From CAIQQQ01 sp040399685 (GTDB lineage: Bacteria; Pseudomonadota; Alphaproteobacteria; Acetobacterales; Acetobacteraceae): a stretch of 64,000 nucleotides of DNA. The position numbers and the translations under genes were made by a program. Where the stretch lies: positions 62,001-126,000 of the forward strand of contig JBBART010000010.1 in assembly GCA_040399685.1 (NCBI GenBank), given 5' to 3'. The notes under the pieces were generated by a model. It saw only the letters and a list, made by a program, of their open reading frames with translations. It ran no database searches and had not been told where the DNA came from. Positions 37,514 to 45,511 of the stretch are shown in pieces. Within the stretch, counting starts at the first letter, position 1; each line of letters opens with the position of its first letter.

Positions 37514-38014
37514 TCAGGCTTCTTTGGTGGGAAGGCGGCGGCGGAACGCATCAAGGCTCACCACTTGCGGCGTCGATGACGGCACGGCCTCAGGCGCCGG
37601 CTCCGGCTCGGGTTCCGGCGTGACCGGATGTTCCTCGGCACGGAAGCGCAGGCCGTATTTTACGCAGGGGTCGGCAAAGGCCGTCACGGCCGCGAGCGGG
37701 ATCTGCAATGTGGAGGCGACGCCACCGAACGACAGGCCCACCGTGAACAGACCAGCCTGCTCGTCCACCGTGAGGTCCCAGAACTGGTTTTCCAGAACGA
37801 TGGTCATTTCCTCGCGGTACTGCGCGCGCAGACGGGACGGGATGACCGTGCCGGGATGATCGGTGCGGAAGGTGATGTAGAAATGGTGCTCGCCCGGCAG
37901 GCCGTGAATGGCGGCATGGCGCAGCGCGCGCACCATCACGTGGCGCAGGGCTTCCTCGGTCCACTCATCGTATGGCAGCAGGCTATCGGGCGCCTGGTCC
38001 TCGGTTTCGTCCAT
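37514..38014 (-). CDS. sspB: SspB-family ClpXP adaptor
   Basis: Alphaproteobacterial SspB, which binds ssrA-tagged proteins and the ClpX N-domain to speed degradation. The 166 residues contain the Sm-like core (HHFYITFRTDHPGTVIPSRL, MTIVLENQFWDLTVDEQAG, LSFGGVASTLQIPLAAVTAF), then a Pro/Glu linker, then a basic C-terminal tail VVSLDAFRRRLP of the kind that docks on ClpX. AGGACC precedes the ATG. It lies immediately downstream of the tmRNA gene on the same strand. Confidence 0.92.
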   Translation of the reverse strand: MDETEDQAPDSLLPYDEWTEEALRHVMVRALRHAAIHGLPGEHHFYITFRTDHPGTVIPSRLRAQYREEMTIVLENQFWDLTVDEQAGLFTVGLSFGGVASTLQIPLAAVTAFADPCVKYGLRFRAEEHPVTPEPEPEPAPEAVPSSTPQVVSLDAFRRRLPTKEA

Positions 38015-38059
38015 TTGGTCCTCGTGCTTTCACGCTGTGCATAGCCGGTGGGACCCTGG

Positions 38060-38371
38060 GGTGGAAGTCCCCGGGCAGCTTGTCAGGCTCTATGGAAGTG
38101 GGGGGCATTCTGTTGCTCGGGGCCCCCCTAACCGCGCTTATCGCTTATGCAGCGACAGCAAGGGTCCGATGATTGTCATTGGCACCTGTAAATTGACCCG
38201 ATAACGGCGGTATCATGCCGGGCAAAAGATGAGTCTTTACCACGCGTGTCGAACCTGCGTCACCCCCAAACCGCCTGGTCCCTCAAAGCGGGCCAATCCC
38301 AGGATCTGCTGATGGTGGAGGCGCCGGGTACTGCCCCCGGGTCCACAACGCTTATTCCAATCATCGTTTAT
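38060..38371 (-). ncRNA. ssrA: Transfer-messenger RNA, circularly permuted two-piece type
   Basis: The minus strand reads the acceptor piece first. A T-arm CCGGG-GGCAGTA-CCCGG leads into CGCCTCC, then ACCA, ending at 38313. After an intervening segment the coding piece starts at 38267 with GGGGGTG, which pairs over seven positions with CGCCTCC, followed by the D-loop-like GGTTCGAC. The tag frame 38183-38145 encodes ANDNHRTLAVAA and stops at TAA. GC-rich hairpins follow the tag. The outer ends are approximate. With SspB next door this forms a trans-translation and degradation neighbourhood. Confidence 0.92.
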
Positions 38372-38490
38372 CACCATAGTCAGCAAGCTGACCTAACCTA
38401 CATAGGCCCTCTGCGCGTGACTTAAAAGGGGGGACCGTCAGGCGATTTCTGGCCCTAGCCGCCATGGCTCTTGCGCGGTAAATCCATGTC

Positions 38491-39423
38491 ATGACCCTCT
38501 CCCCAGACCAGCAGACCGAAATCGACACCCTCCGCGCCCAGTCGGCCCCCACCCGCCGCGCCACGGTGCCGGCGCTGGAGGCGATGCTCTATGCGGCAAC
38601 GCCCGTGCTGGACCACGGCTTCGTGCGCGTCATCGACTACATGGGAGACGATTCCGCCGTGGTGCAGGCCGCCCGCGTGTCCTATGGCCGCGGCACCCGC
38701 AAGGTGAGCGAGGATGCGGGGCTGATCCGCTATCTGATGCGCCACCGGCACAGCACGCCGTTCGAGATGTGCGAGATCAAATATCACGTGAAGCTGCCGA
38801 TCTTCGTGGCGCGGCAGTGGATTCGCCACCGGACGGCCAATGTGAACGAAATCTCGGCCCGTTATTCCATCCTGGATCGTGAGTTCTACATCCCGGCCCC
38901 CGAACATCTGGCGGCGCAAAGCAGTGTCAACCGCCAGGGTCGCGGTGATTTGCTGGAGGGGGCCGACGCCACCCGCGTGATGGACATGCTGCGGTCAGAC
39001 GCGATGCAGACCTATGACCATTACGCCGAAATGCTGAACGAGGATGCCGACGGCGCGCCGCTCGATCCGAACCGCACCGGCCTGGCGCGGGAGTTGGCGC
39101 GGATGAACCTCACGCTTAACACCTACACGCAATGGTATTGGAAGACAGATCTGCACAATCTGCTGCATTTCCTGTCGCTGCGGGCCGATGCGCACGCGCA
39201 ATACGAAATCCGTGTCTATGCCGACGCCATGCTGGAATCGCTCAAGGCATGGGTGCCGCTTTGCTATGCCGCCTTCTGCGATTTCCGCCTGGGGGCCGTG
39301 ACGTTCTCCGCCCCGATGTTGGCCGTGGTACGGAAGATTTTGGCAGGTGAGCCGGTCGAACAGGCCGGCAGCGGGCTGAACAAGCGCGAGTGGACGGAGC
39401 TGATGGCCACGCTGGGCCGTTAG
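38491..39423 (+). CDS. thyX: Flavin-dependent thymidylate synthase ThyX
   Basis: Makes dTMP from dUMP using methylene-THF and reduced FAD. The 310-residue product contains the ThyX signature RHRTANVNEISARYS (RHR-x7-S), with HSTPFEMCEIKYHVKLPIFVARQW before it and LRADAHAQYEIRVYADAM toward the C-terminus. It is divergent from the tmRNA gene across about 120 bases that hold presumed promoters for both. Confidence 0.96.
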   Translation: MTLSPDQQTEIDTLRAQSAPTRRATVPALEAMLYAATPVLDHGFVRVIDYMGDDSAVVQAARVSYGRGTRKVSEDAGLIRYLMRHRHSTPFEMCEIKYHVKLPIFVARQWIRHRTANVNEISARYSILDREFYIPAPEHLAAQSSVNRQGRGDLLEGADATRVMDMLRSDAMQTYDHYAEMLNEDADGAPLDPNRTGLARELARMNLTLNTYTQWYWKTDLHNLLHFLSLRADAHAQYEIRVYADAMLESLKAWVPLCYAAFCDFRLGAVTFSAPMLAVVRKILAGEPVEQAGSGLNKREWTELMATLGR

Positions 39424-39563
39424 CCGCCCTATGCCTTGAAGGCCGGTATCGCCCCTGGTCGGGCGACCGGCAATGCCGCGCATTTCACGCCTCCACAACC
39501 TTATTGATTTTTTATACGAAACCGACGGGTGGTTCATTGCGTCCGCTTCAAAATTCACTTATT

Positions 39564-39590
39564 ACGTTCGTCAATTGGAGATACGAACGT
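39564..39590 (+). promoter_or_regulatory. Dyad enclosing the cysH ribosome-binding site and start
   Basis: ACGTTCGT (39564-39571) and ACGAACGT (39583-39590) are perfect complements separated by CAATTGGAGAT, which contains the GGAG ribosome site. The right arm ends inside the GTG start codon. It could be an RNA hairpin controlling translation or a DNA operator for a sulfur regulator. The upstream 39424-39563 stretch is unusually AT-rich (ATTGATTTTTTATAC) and presumably holds the promoter. Confidence 0.65.
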
Positions 39591-40359
39591 GGAATTTATA
39601 AATCTACAAAACGGAATAGATAATCTTCAAGCCGACATCGCCACCGCCGACGGACTCGTCGCACGGCTCGCGGCCATGCTTCGCCAGCAGCAGGGGCGGA
39701 TCGTGCTGACCACCAGCTTCGGACTGGAGGACCAGGTGCTGACCCATGCGGCCGTGTCCGCCATGGCCGCAACCGGCAAGATCGTTGAATTCGCCACGCT
39801 CGACACAGGCCGTTTGTTTTCAGAGACTTATGACGTCTGGGCCGCAACCGAACGCCGCTATGGCGTGCGGATCGCCTGCATCGCGCCAGAGGCTGCCGCG
39901 TTGGCCGATCTCGTGGCCGCACAGGGCGTTTCCGGCTTCCGCGAGTCCATCGACAACCGAAAATCCTGCTGCGCGACCCGCAAAATCGCTCCGCTGCGAC
40001 GTGCATTGCACGGCGCTGATCTGTGGATCACCGGCCTGCGTGCCGACCAATCCCAGGCCCGCGCCGCCACGCCCTTCGTGGAGTGGGACGCATCCTTCGG
40101 CGTCATCAAGGCCCAGCCCTTGTCCGATTGGTCGCGTGAGGCGGTGGCGCAGTTCGCGCATGATCACGACGTGCCGGTGTCGGTGCTGCACGCACAGGGT
40201 TTCCTGTCGATCGGCTGCGCCCCCTGCACCCGCGCCATCGCACTCGGCGAGCCGGAGCGCGCCGGGCGTTGGTGGTGGGAAAACGAGAGCCACAAGGAAT
40301 GCGGGCTGCATCGCCGCCCGACCCCAGCTGAAACAGCCGTGACATTGGAGAGCGTATAA
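39589..40359 (+). CDS. cysH: Assimilatory APS reductase (CysH)
   Basis: Reduces adenylyl-sulfate to sulfite with thioredoxin or glutaredoxin. The 256-residue PP-loop protein has TTSFGLEDQVLTH, FATLDTGRLFSETYDV and GLRADQSQAR, plus the two cysteine pairs of the iron-sulfur APS-reductase class, in SCCATRK and GCAPCTR, followed by the catalytic ECGLH. The GTG at 39589 is chosen because GGAG precedes it at eight bases. No APS kinase gene is present, which fits direct APS use. Confidence 0.95.
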   Translation: MEFINLQNGIDNLQADIATADGLVARLAAMLRQQQGRIVLTTSFGLEDQVLTHAAVSAMAATGKIVEFATLDTGRLFSETYDVWAATERRYGVRIACIAPEAAALADLVAAQGVSGFRESIDNRKSCCATRKIAPLRRALHGADLWITGLRADQSQARAATPFVEWDASFGVIKAQPLSDWSREAVAQFAHDHDVPVSVLHAQGFLSIGCAPCTRAIALGEPERAGRWWWENESHKECGLHRRPTPAETAVTLESV

Positions 40360-41342
40360 TGGGCGCCGTCGATACCTTGCTGCGTCCAGACGCACGCACG
40401 CTGGCCAGCCTGCCCAACGTGACGACCCAGTTGGCATCAGGCCGAACGATGAGCCATCTCAAGGCGCTGGAAGCCGAGAGCATCCACATCCTGCGCGAGG
40501 CCTTCGCCGAGAGCACCAACCCGGTGCTGCTGTACTCCATCGGCAAGGACAGCTCGGTGCTGTTGCATCTGGCCTGCAAGGCGTTCGCTCCCGGCCGCCT
40601 GCCGTTCAAGTTGCTGCATGTCGACACCGGCTGGAAGTTCCGCGAGATGATCGCCTTTCGCGATGCGCGGGTGGCCGAACTCGACCTCGACCTCGTGACC
40701 CACACAAATGCCGAGGGTGTGGCGCGCGGCATCGGCCCGTTGACCCACGGCACCGACATCCATACCGACGTGATGAAAACCCAGGGCCTGCGCCAGGCAT
40801 TGGACCTGCACGGCTTCGACCTCGCCTTCGGCGGCGCGCGACGGGATGAGGAGAAGTCCCGCGCCAAGGAGCGTGTGTTCTCACTGCGCACCCAGGGCCA
40901 CCAATGGGACCCGCGCCGCCAGCGCGCCGAGCCGTGGCGCCTCTATAACGGCCGCAAGCGCCCCAGCGAGACCATGCGGGTGTTCCCGCTGTCCAATTGG
41001 ACCGAGCTTGACGTGTGGCTCTACATCAACGCCGAGCGCATTCCGGTGGTGCCGCTGTATTTCGCAGCCCCCCGCCCGGTGATCGCGCGCGACGGCGGCC
41101 TGCTGATGGTGGATGACGATCGCCTGCAGCCGCGTGATGGCGAGGTCATCGAGACCCGCAGCGTCCGCTTCCGCACTCTTGGCTGCTACCCGCTGACCGG
41201 GGCTGTGGAGAGCGAGGCCGCGACGCTGGAGGACGTGATCGGCGAGACGCTTCTCAGCCGCGTGTCAGAACGCGCTGGCCGTGCGGTCGACCACGGCGAC
41301 GCCGCCTCGATGGAACGGCGCAAGCAGGAAGGGTATTTCTGA
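40359..41342 (+). CDS. cysD: Sulfate adenylyltransferase subunit 2
   Basis: Catalytic ATP-sulfurylase subunit that forms APS from sulfate and ATP. The product has LLYSIGKDSSVLLHLACKAF (the PP-loop), LLHVDTGWKFREMI, FGGARRDEEKSRAKERVFS and WDPRRQRAEPW. The ATG overlaps the cysH stop by one base (TAATG). A second ATG at 40449 matches the start of many CysD proteins, so the first 30 residues may or may not be made. It couples to cysN by a one-base overlap. Confidence 0.95.
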   Translation: MGAVDTLLRPDARTLASLPNVTTQLASGRTMSHLKALEAESIHILREAFAESTNPVLLYSIGKDSSVLLHLACKAFAPGRLPFKLLHVDTGWKFREMIAFRDARVAELDLDLVTHTNAEGVARGIGPLTHGTDIHTDVMKTQGLRQALDLHGFDLAFGGARRDEEKSRAKERVFSLRTQGHQWDPRRQRAEPWRLYNGRKRPSETMRVFPLSNWTELDVWLYINAERIPVVPLYFAAPRPVIARDGGLLMVDDDRLQPRDGEVIETRSVRFRTLGCYPLTGAVESEAATLEDVIGETLLSRVSERAGRAVDHGDAASMERRKQEGYF

Positions 41343-42865
41343 TGGACATCGGCATTGCGGCTGACTTCAATCTCAGCGATTTCGTCGCCGCCCATGAAGG
41401 CAAGGACCAGCTGCGGCTGATCACCTGCGGCTCGGTCGATGACGGCAAATCCACCCTGCTCGGCCGCCTGCTGTGGGAAACCCAGATGGTGGCCGATGAC
41501 CAGATCACAGCCCTTGGTTCGGCCTCGCGCCGCCACGGCACGCAGGGCGATGCGATGGATCTGGCGTTGCTGGTCGATGGCCTGGCCGCCGAGCGCGAGC
41601 AGGGCATCACCATCGATGTCGCCTATCGCTTCTTCACCACCGACAAGCGCCGCTTCATCGTCGCTGACACCCCCGGCCACGCGCAATACACCCGCAACAT
41701 GGCCACGGGTGCTTCCACCGCCGACCTTGCCATCCTGCTGGTCGATGCCCGCACCGGCGCCACGCCGCAGACCCGTCGGCATGCGTTGATCGCGGCCAGC
41801 CTGCGGGTGCGCCACGCGGTGGTGGTGATCAACAAGATGGATCTGGTGGAGTGGAGCGAGGCCCGCACCCGCGAGATCAGCGAGTCTGCCCGCGCTTTGT
41901 GCGACGGGCTGGGCTTTGAATCGGTCGTCGTCATTCCGCTCTCGGCGTTGGACGGCGAGAACGTGGTGCATCGCGGCGGTTCCTGCGGCTGGTACACCGG
42001 GCCGACCCTGCTCGAACATCTGGAGACGGTGCCGGTGCTGCCGGCCCGCCCCTCACCGTTCCGCATGGCGGTGCAATGGGTCAACCGGCCCGATCCGTCC
42101 TTTCGCGGGCTCGCCGGCGAGGTTTCGGGCAGCCCGGTGCGCGTGGGCGACAGTGTCACCATTCTGCCCGCCGGACAGACCGCCAAGATCGCCCGCATTC
42201 TTGGCCAGGACGGCGACGTGGCCGTGGCCCATGCCGGCACCGCCGTCACGCTGCTGCTGGACCGGCCGGTGGATGTCTCGCGCGGTGACGTGCTGGCCGA
42301 TCCCGCACAACTGGCCCAGGTGGGGCGGGCCATCAGTGCGCGCCTGCTATGGTATGGCGACACACCGGGGGCGGTGGGCGACCGCTTCCTGCTCAAGCTG
42401 GGCACCCGCACCGTGACCGCCAAAATCACCAGCCTCGTCGGACGGGTGTCATTGGACACGCTGGAAATCGAACCTGCGACGACGCTGGCGCCCAACGATA
42501 CCGGCGACGTGGTGCTCACCCTGGAGCGGCCGATCGCCTACGATCTGTACTCCGAGAGCCGCAGCATGGGCGGATTCGTGCTGATTGACCCGGAAACCTT
42601 CGACACGGTGGCGCTCGGCCTGGTTCAGGCCGCCGCCCGCGTGCCCGTGGCCCCGAGCGATTCGCATACGCGCAGCCTGGCCAAGGCGGTCTCATATCGG
42701 GCGCTCGGCTCTATCGCCACCGCGACGATTGCCTGGGCCTATACCGGCAATCTTGGCGCGTCTCTGGCCATCGGCGGCGTCGATGCCGTCAGCAAGATGG
42801 CGATCTACTTCGTGCATGAACGGCTTTGGGATCGGATTTCGTTCGGCAAGGCGAAGCACCCTTAG
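41342..42865 (+). CDS. cysN: Sulfate adenylyltransferase subunit 1 with C-terminal DUF2061-like domain
   Basis: Elongation-factor-like GTPase that drives CysD. The 507-residue protein has the P-loop GSVDDGKST (30-38), EQGITIDVAYRFF, DTPGHAQYTRNM and NKMDLV, then two beta-barrel domains to about residue 435. Instead of an APS kinase, the last 60 residues read SLAKAVSYRALGSIATAT, two hydrophobic helices, then SKMAIYFVHERLWDRISFGK. This is the pattern of the small membrane domain DUF2061. The enzyme may therefore be tethered to the inner membrane. Confidence 0.92.
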   Translation: MDIGIAADFNLSDFVAAHEGKDQLRLITCGSVDDGKSTLLGRLLWETQMVADDQITALGSASRRHGTQGDAMDLALLVDGLAAEREQGITIDVAYRFFTTDKRRFIVADTPGHAQYTRNMATGASTADLAILLVDARTGATPQTRRHALIAASLRVRHAVVVINKMDLVEWSEARTREISESARALCDGLGFESVVVIPLSALDGENVVHRGGSCGWYTGPTLLEHLETVPVLPARPSPFRMAVQWVNRPDPSFRGLAGEVSGSPVRVGDSVTILPAGQTAKIARILGQDGDVAVAHAGTAVTLLLDRPVDVSRGDVLADPAQLAQVGRAISARLLWYGDTPGAVGDRFLLKLGTRTVTAKITSLVGRVSLDTLEIEPATTLAPNDTGDVVLTLERPIAYDLYSESRSMGGFVLIDPETFDTVALGLVQAAARVPVAPSDSHTRSLAKAVSYRALGSIATATIAWAYTGNLGASLAIGGVDAVSKMAIYFVHERLWDRISFGKAKHP

Positions 42866-42909
42866 TGTCGGGCGTTGCCCGACCACCGTAGGTCGGGCAA
42901 CGCCCGACA
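42866..42909. repeat. Nested inverted repeat after cysN
   Basis: TGTCGGGCGTTGCCCGACC (42866-42884) and its exact complement (42891-42909) flank ACCGTA. Each arm is itself a hairpin (GTCGGGC-GTT-GCCCGAC), so it can fold as one long stem or two small ones. It abuts the cysN TAG. It could act as a terminator or mRNA stabiliser, or be a dispersed repeat. The rest of the gap to 43003 shows nothing else clear. Confidence 0.85.
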
Positions 42910-43003
42910 TTCACCGACCGACCGATGTCTTGCACGATATTTGCAAGACCATAAGCTCGTGCCACACTGGCACTTCGCTGTTCTGTCTGTTCGGGGAAAT
43001 TAA

Positions 43004-44539
43004 ATGCGCCGCTCTCAGCTCGCCCGCGCCTGCCTGGTTACCGCATCGCTGGTGGGGCTCGGATCGCATGCCACACGGGCGCAGGAAGCCCCCACCCAAA
43101 CCCTGCGCGTGGCACTGGCCGAAGACGCCGACGTGCTGGACCCCAGCGTGGCGCGCACCTTCGTGGGCCGAATCGTGTTCGCCGGTATGTGCGACAAGCT
43201 GTTCGACATCAACGACAAGCTGGAAATCGTGCCGCAGCTGGCCACCGGCTATGAATGGACCGACCCCAAGACACTGGTGATCAACCTGCGCCCCGGCGTG
43301 AAATTCCATGACGGCACCGAGATGGACGCCGCCGCCGTCAAATACAGCCTCGAACGCCATCTCACCTTCCCCGGCAGCAGCCGCAAGGCAGAACTGAGCG
43401 CCACCGAAAAGGTGGAGGTGGTCGATCCGCTGACGGTCAAGATCACGCTGAAATCCCCGTCCGCCCCGTTCGTCGCCCAATTGACCGACCGCGCCGGCAT
43501 GATCGTCTCACCGAAGGCAGCCGAGGCGGCAGGCAAGGATTTCGGCCTGCACCCCGTGTGCGCAGGGCCGTTCAAGTTCACCGAACGCGTGGCGCAGGAC
43601 CACATCACACTGGACCGCTTCCCGGACTACTGGGATGCAGCCAATGTGCATTTTGCCCGCGTGATTTATCGCATCATCGTCGACAACTCGGTCAAGCTCG
43701 CCAACCTGCAGGCCGGTGCTGTCGACATCGCCGAACGGGTGGCCCCCACCGACGTGGCGGATGCGAAGAAAGACCCCAAGCTCGCCGTGAACATCATCCC
43801 GAGCCTCGGGTTCGAGAGCATCAACATCAATGTCGGCAACGGGCCGAAATCGAAATCGCCACTCGGCTCCAGCGCCCTGGTGCGCAAGGCGTTCGAGCTG
43901 TCGATTGACCGGAACGCCATCATGCAGGTGGTCTATAACGGCCTGTTCCTCGCCACCGCCCAGGCGATTCCGCCCAGCAGCCCGTATTACAACCCGGCCG
44001 TGAAAGTGCCGGAGCGGGATATCGCGAAGGCCAAGGCATTGATCGCCCAGGCCGGCTTCAAGGCGCCGGTGGTGATCAATCTCAACGTCAGCACCAGCCC
44101 CGTGCAAAAGCAGGTGGGCGAGGTCATTCAGTCCATGGCCGCTGAAGCCGGGTTCGACGTGCGGGTGCAGGCCACAGAGTTCGCCTCCATGCTCGCCAGC
44201 GAGGGCAGCGGCGACTTTGAAGCCACTGCCATCGGCTGGTCCGGCCGCGTCGATCCAGACGGCAATCTCTACAGCTTCATGTATACCGGCGCGCCCCTGA
44301 ACGACTGGCATTACAGCAACAAAGACGTGGACATCTGGCTCGACCAGGCCCGCGCCACCACCGATATCGACGCCCGCCGCGCACTCTACGGCAAGATCGT
44401 CGCCCAGTTGGCCGAGGACCTGCCGGTTCTGTATCTCGACAACAACGCCTGGGTGACGGTGGCCAACAAGAAGCTCACCGGCTTCCGGCCGATCGCCGAC
44501 GGCATGATCCGCGTTCAGGGGATGCAACTTGCGAAATAA
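43004..44539 (+). CDS. ABC transporter substrate-binding protein, family 5 (peptide/nickel type)
   Basis: Periplasmic binding protein of 511 residues with a Sec signal peptide ending HATRAQE. Typical family-5 features include LAEDADVLDPSVARTFVGR, VPQLATGYEWTDPKTLVINLRPGVKFHDGTEM (read across two strands) and GPFKFTERVAQD. It should capture a dipeptide, oligopeptide or related solute. Two permease genes follow on the same strand, but no ATPase gene does, so ATPases must be encoded elsewhere. Confidence 0.92.
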   Translation: MRRSQLARACLVTASLVGLGSHATRAQEAPTQTLRVALAEDADVLDPSVARTFVGRIVFAGMCDKLFDINDKLEIVPQLATGYEWTDPKTLVINLRPGVKFHDGTEMDAAAVKYSLERHLTFPGSSRKAELSATEKVEVVDPLTVKITLKSPSAPFVAQLTDRAGMIVSPKAAEAAGKDFGLHPVCAGPFKFTERVAQDHITLDRFPDYWDAANVHFARVIYRIIVDNSVKLANLQAGAVDIAERVAPTDVADAKKDPKLAVNIIPSLGFESININVGNGPKSKSPLGSSALVRKAFELSIDRNAIMQVVYNGLFLATAQAIPPSSPYYNPAVKVPERDIAKAKALIAQAGFKAPVVINLNVSTSPVQKQVGEVIQSMAAEAGFDVRVQATEFASMLASEGSGDFEATAIGWSGRVDPDGNLYSFMYTGAPLNDWHYSNKDVDIWLDQARATTDIDARRALYGKIVAQLAEDLPVLYLDNNAWVTVANKKLTGFRPIADGMIRVQGMQLAK

Positions 44540-44566
44540 CACCCCCCTCTTCCGCGGTATCGCCTG

Positions 44567-45511
44567 ATGAAGGGCCATCTCGGCCAGCGCATCCTGCAGG
44601 TGCTGCCCACGCTTTTGCTGGTCAGCATCCTGGTGTTCTGCCTGCAGCAACTCATGCCCGGGGACCCCGCTCTGGTCCTCGCCGGCGAGGAGCGCGATCC
44701 GCAGGTACTGGCGCAGATCCGTGCCGAATTGTGGCTCGATCGCTCGTTGCCGATCCAGTATCTGCACTGGATCGGCGGCGTGCTGCAGGGCGATCTCGGG
44801 TTTTCGTGGCGTATCCGCCAGCCGGTGCTGCAATTGGTGGCCACCAAGCTGCCGGTCACGCTGCAACTGGGGGTGATGGCGTTCATCATCGCCGTCGGCA
44901 TCGGCGTGCCGATGGGCATTCTGTCAGCCGTCAAGCGCAACACAAAATGGGACTACATCGCCAACGGCATCGGGCTGGCCGGATTATCCACCCCGAATTT
45001 CTGGCTCGGCATCATGCTCATCCTGCTGGTGAGCGTGAAACTCGGCTGGCTGCCGCCGTCTGGCTATGTGTCGTTGGCCGAGGATTGGCGACAGTCGCTC
45101 GCCACAACCATCATGCCGGCCTTCGTGCTCGGCAACGCCATCGCCGCCGTGCTGATGCGCCACACCCGTTCGGCCATGCTGACCGCCATGGATCAGGACT
45201 ATGTGCGCACCGCCCGCGCCAAGGGACTGCCGGAACGCGTGGTCATCCTGCGCCACGCACTGCGCAACGCGCTGGTGCCGGTGGTGACGCTGGGTGCGCT
45301 TGAACTGGGCACTTTGCTGTCCGGTGCGGTGCTGACGGAGCAGGTGTTCTCCATCCCCGGCTTCGGCAAGCTGATCGTGGACGCGGTGTTCAACCGCGAT
45401 TACCCGGTGGTGCAAGGCGTGGTTCTGGTCACGGCCACGGTCTATGTGATGCTGAACCTGCTCGCCGACGTTCTCTACGTCGTGATCAACCCAAGGATGC
45501 GCGGCGCATGA
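44567..45511 (+). CDS. ABC transporter permease, DppB/OppB type
   Basis: A 314-residue inner-membrane permease with about six helices. The N-terminal OppB/DppB pattern is present (LQVLPTLLLVSILVFCLQQLMPGDPA), as is the ATPase-contacting EAA loop DYVRTARAKGLPERVVILRHA followed by VFSIPGFGKLIVDAV. It lies 27 bases after the binding-protein stop and overlaps the second permease by four bases (ATGA). Confidence 0.93.
   Translation: MKGHLGQRILQVLPTLLLVSILVFCLQQLMPGDPALVLAGEERDPQVLAQIRAELWLDRSLPIQYLHWIGGVLQGDLGFSWRIRQPVLQLVATKLPVTLQLGVMAFIIAVGIGVPMGILSAVKRNTKWDYIANGIGLAGLSTPNFWLGIMLILLVSVKLGWLPPSGYVSLAEDWRQSLATTIMPAFVLGNAIAAVLMRHTRSAMLTAMDQDYVRTARAKGLPERVVILRHALRNALVPVVTLGALELGTLLSGAVLTEQVFSIPGFGKLIVDAVFNRDYPVVQGVVLVTATVYVMLNLLADVLYVVINPRMRGA

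Noticed and set aside
38236..38270. GGTTCGAC-like segment that suggests a tRNA T-loop
   Set aside because: No cloverleaf fits; it is the D-loop-like region of the permuted tmRNA coding piece.
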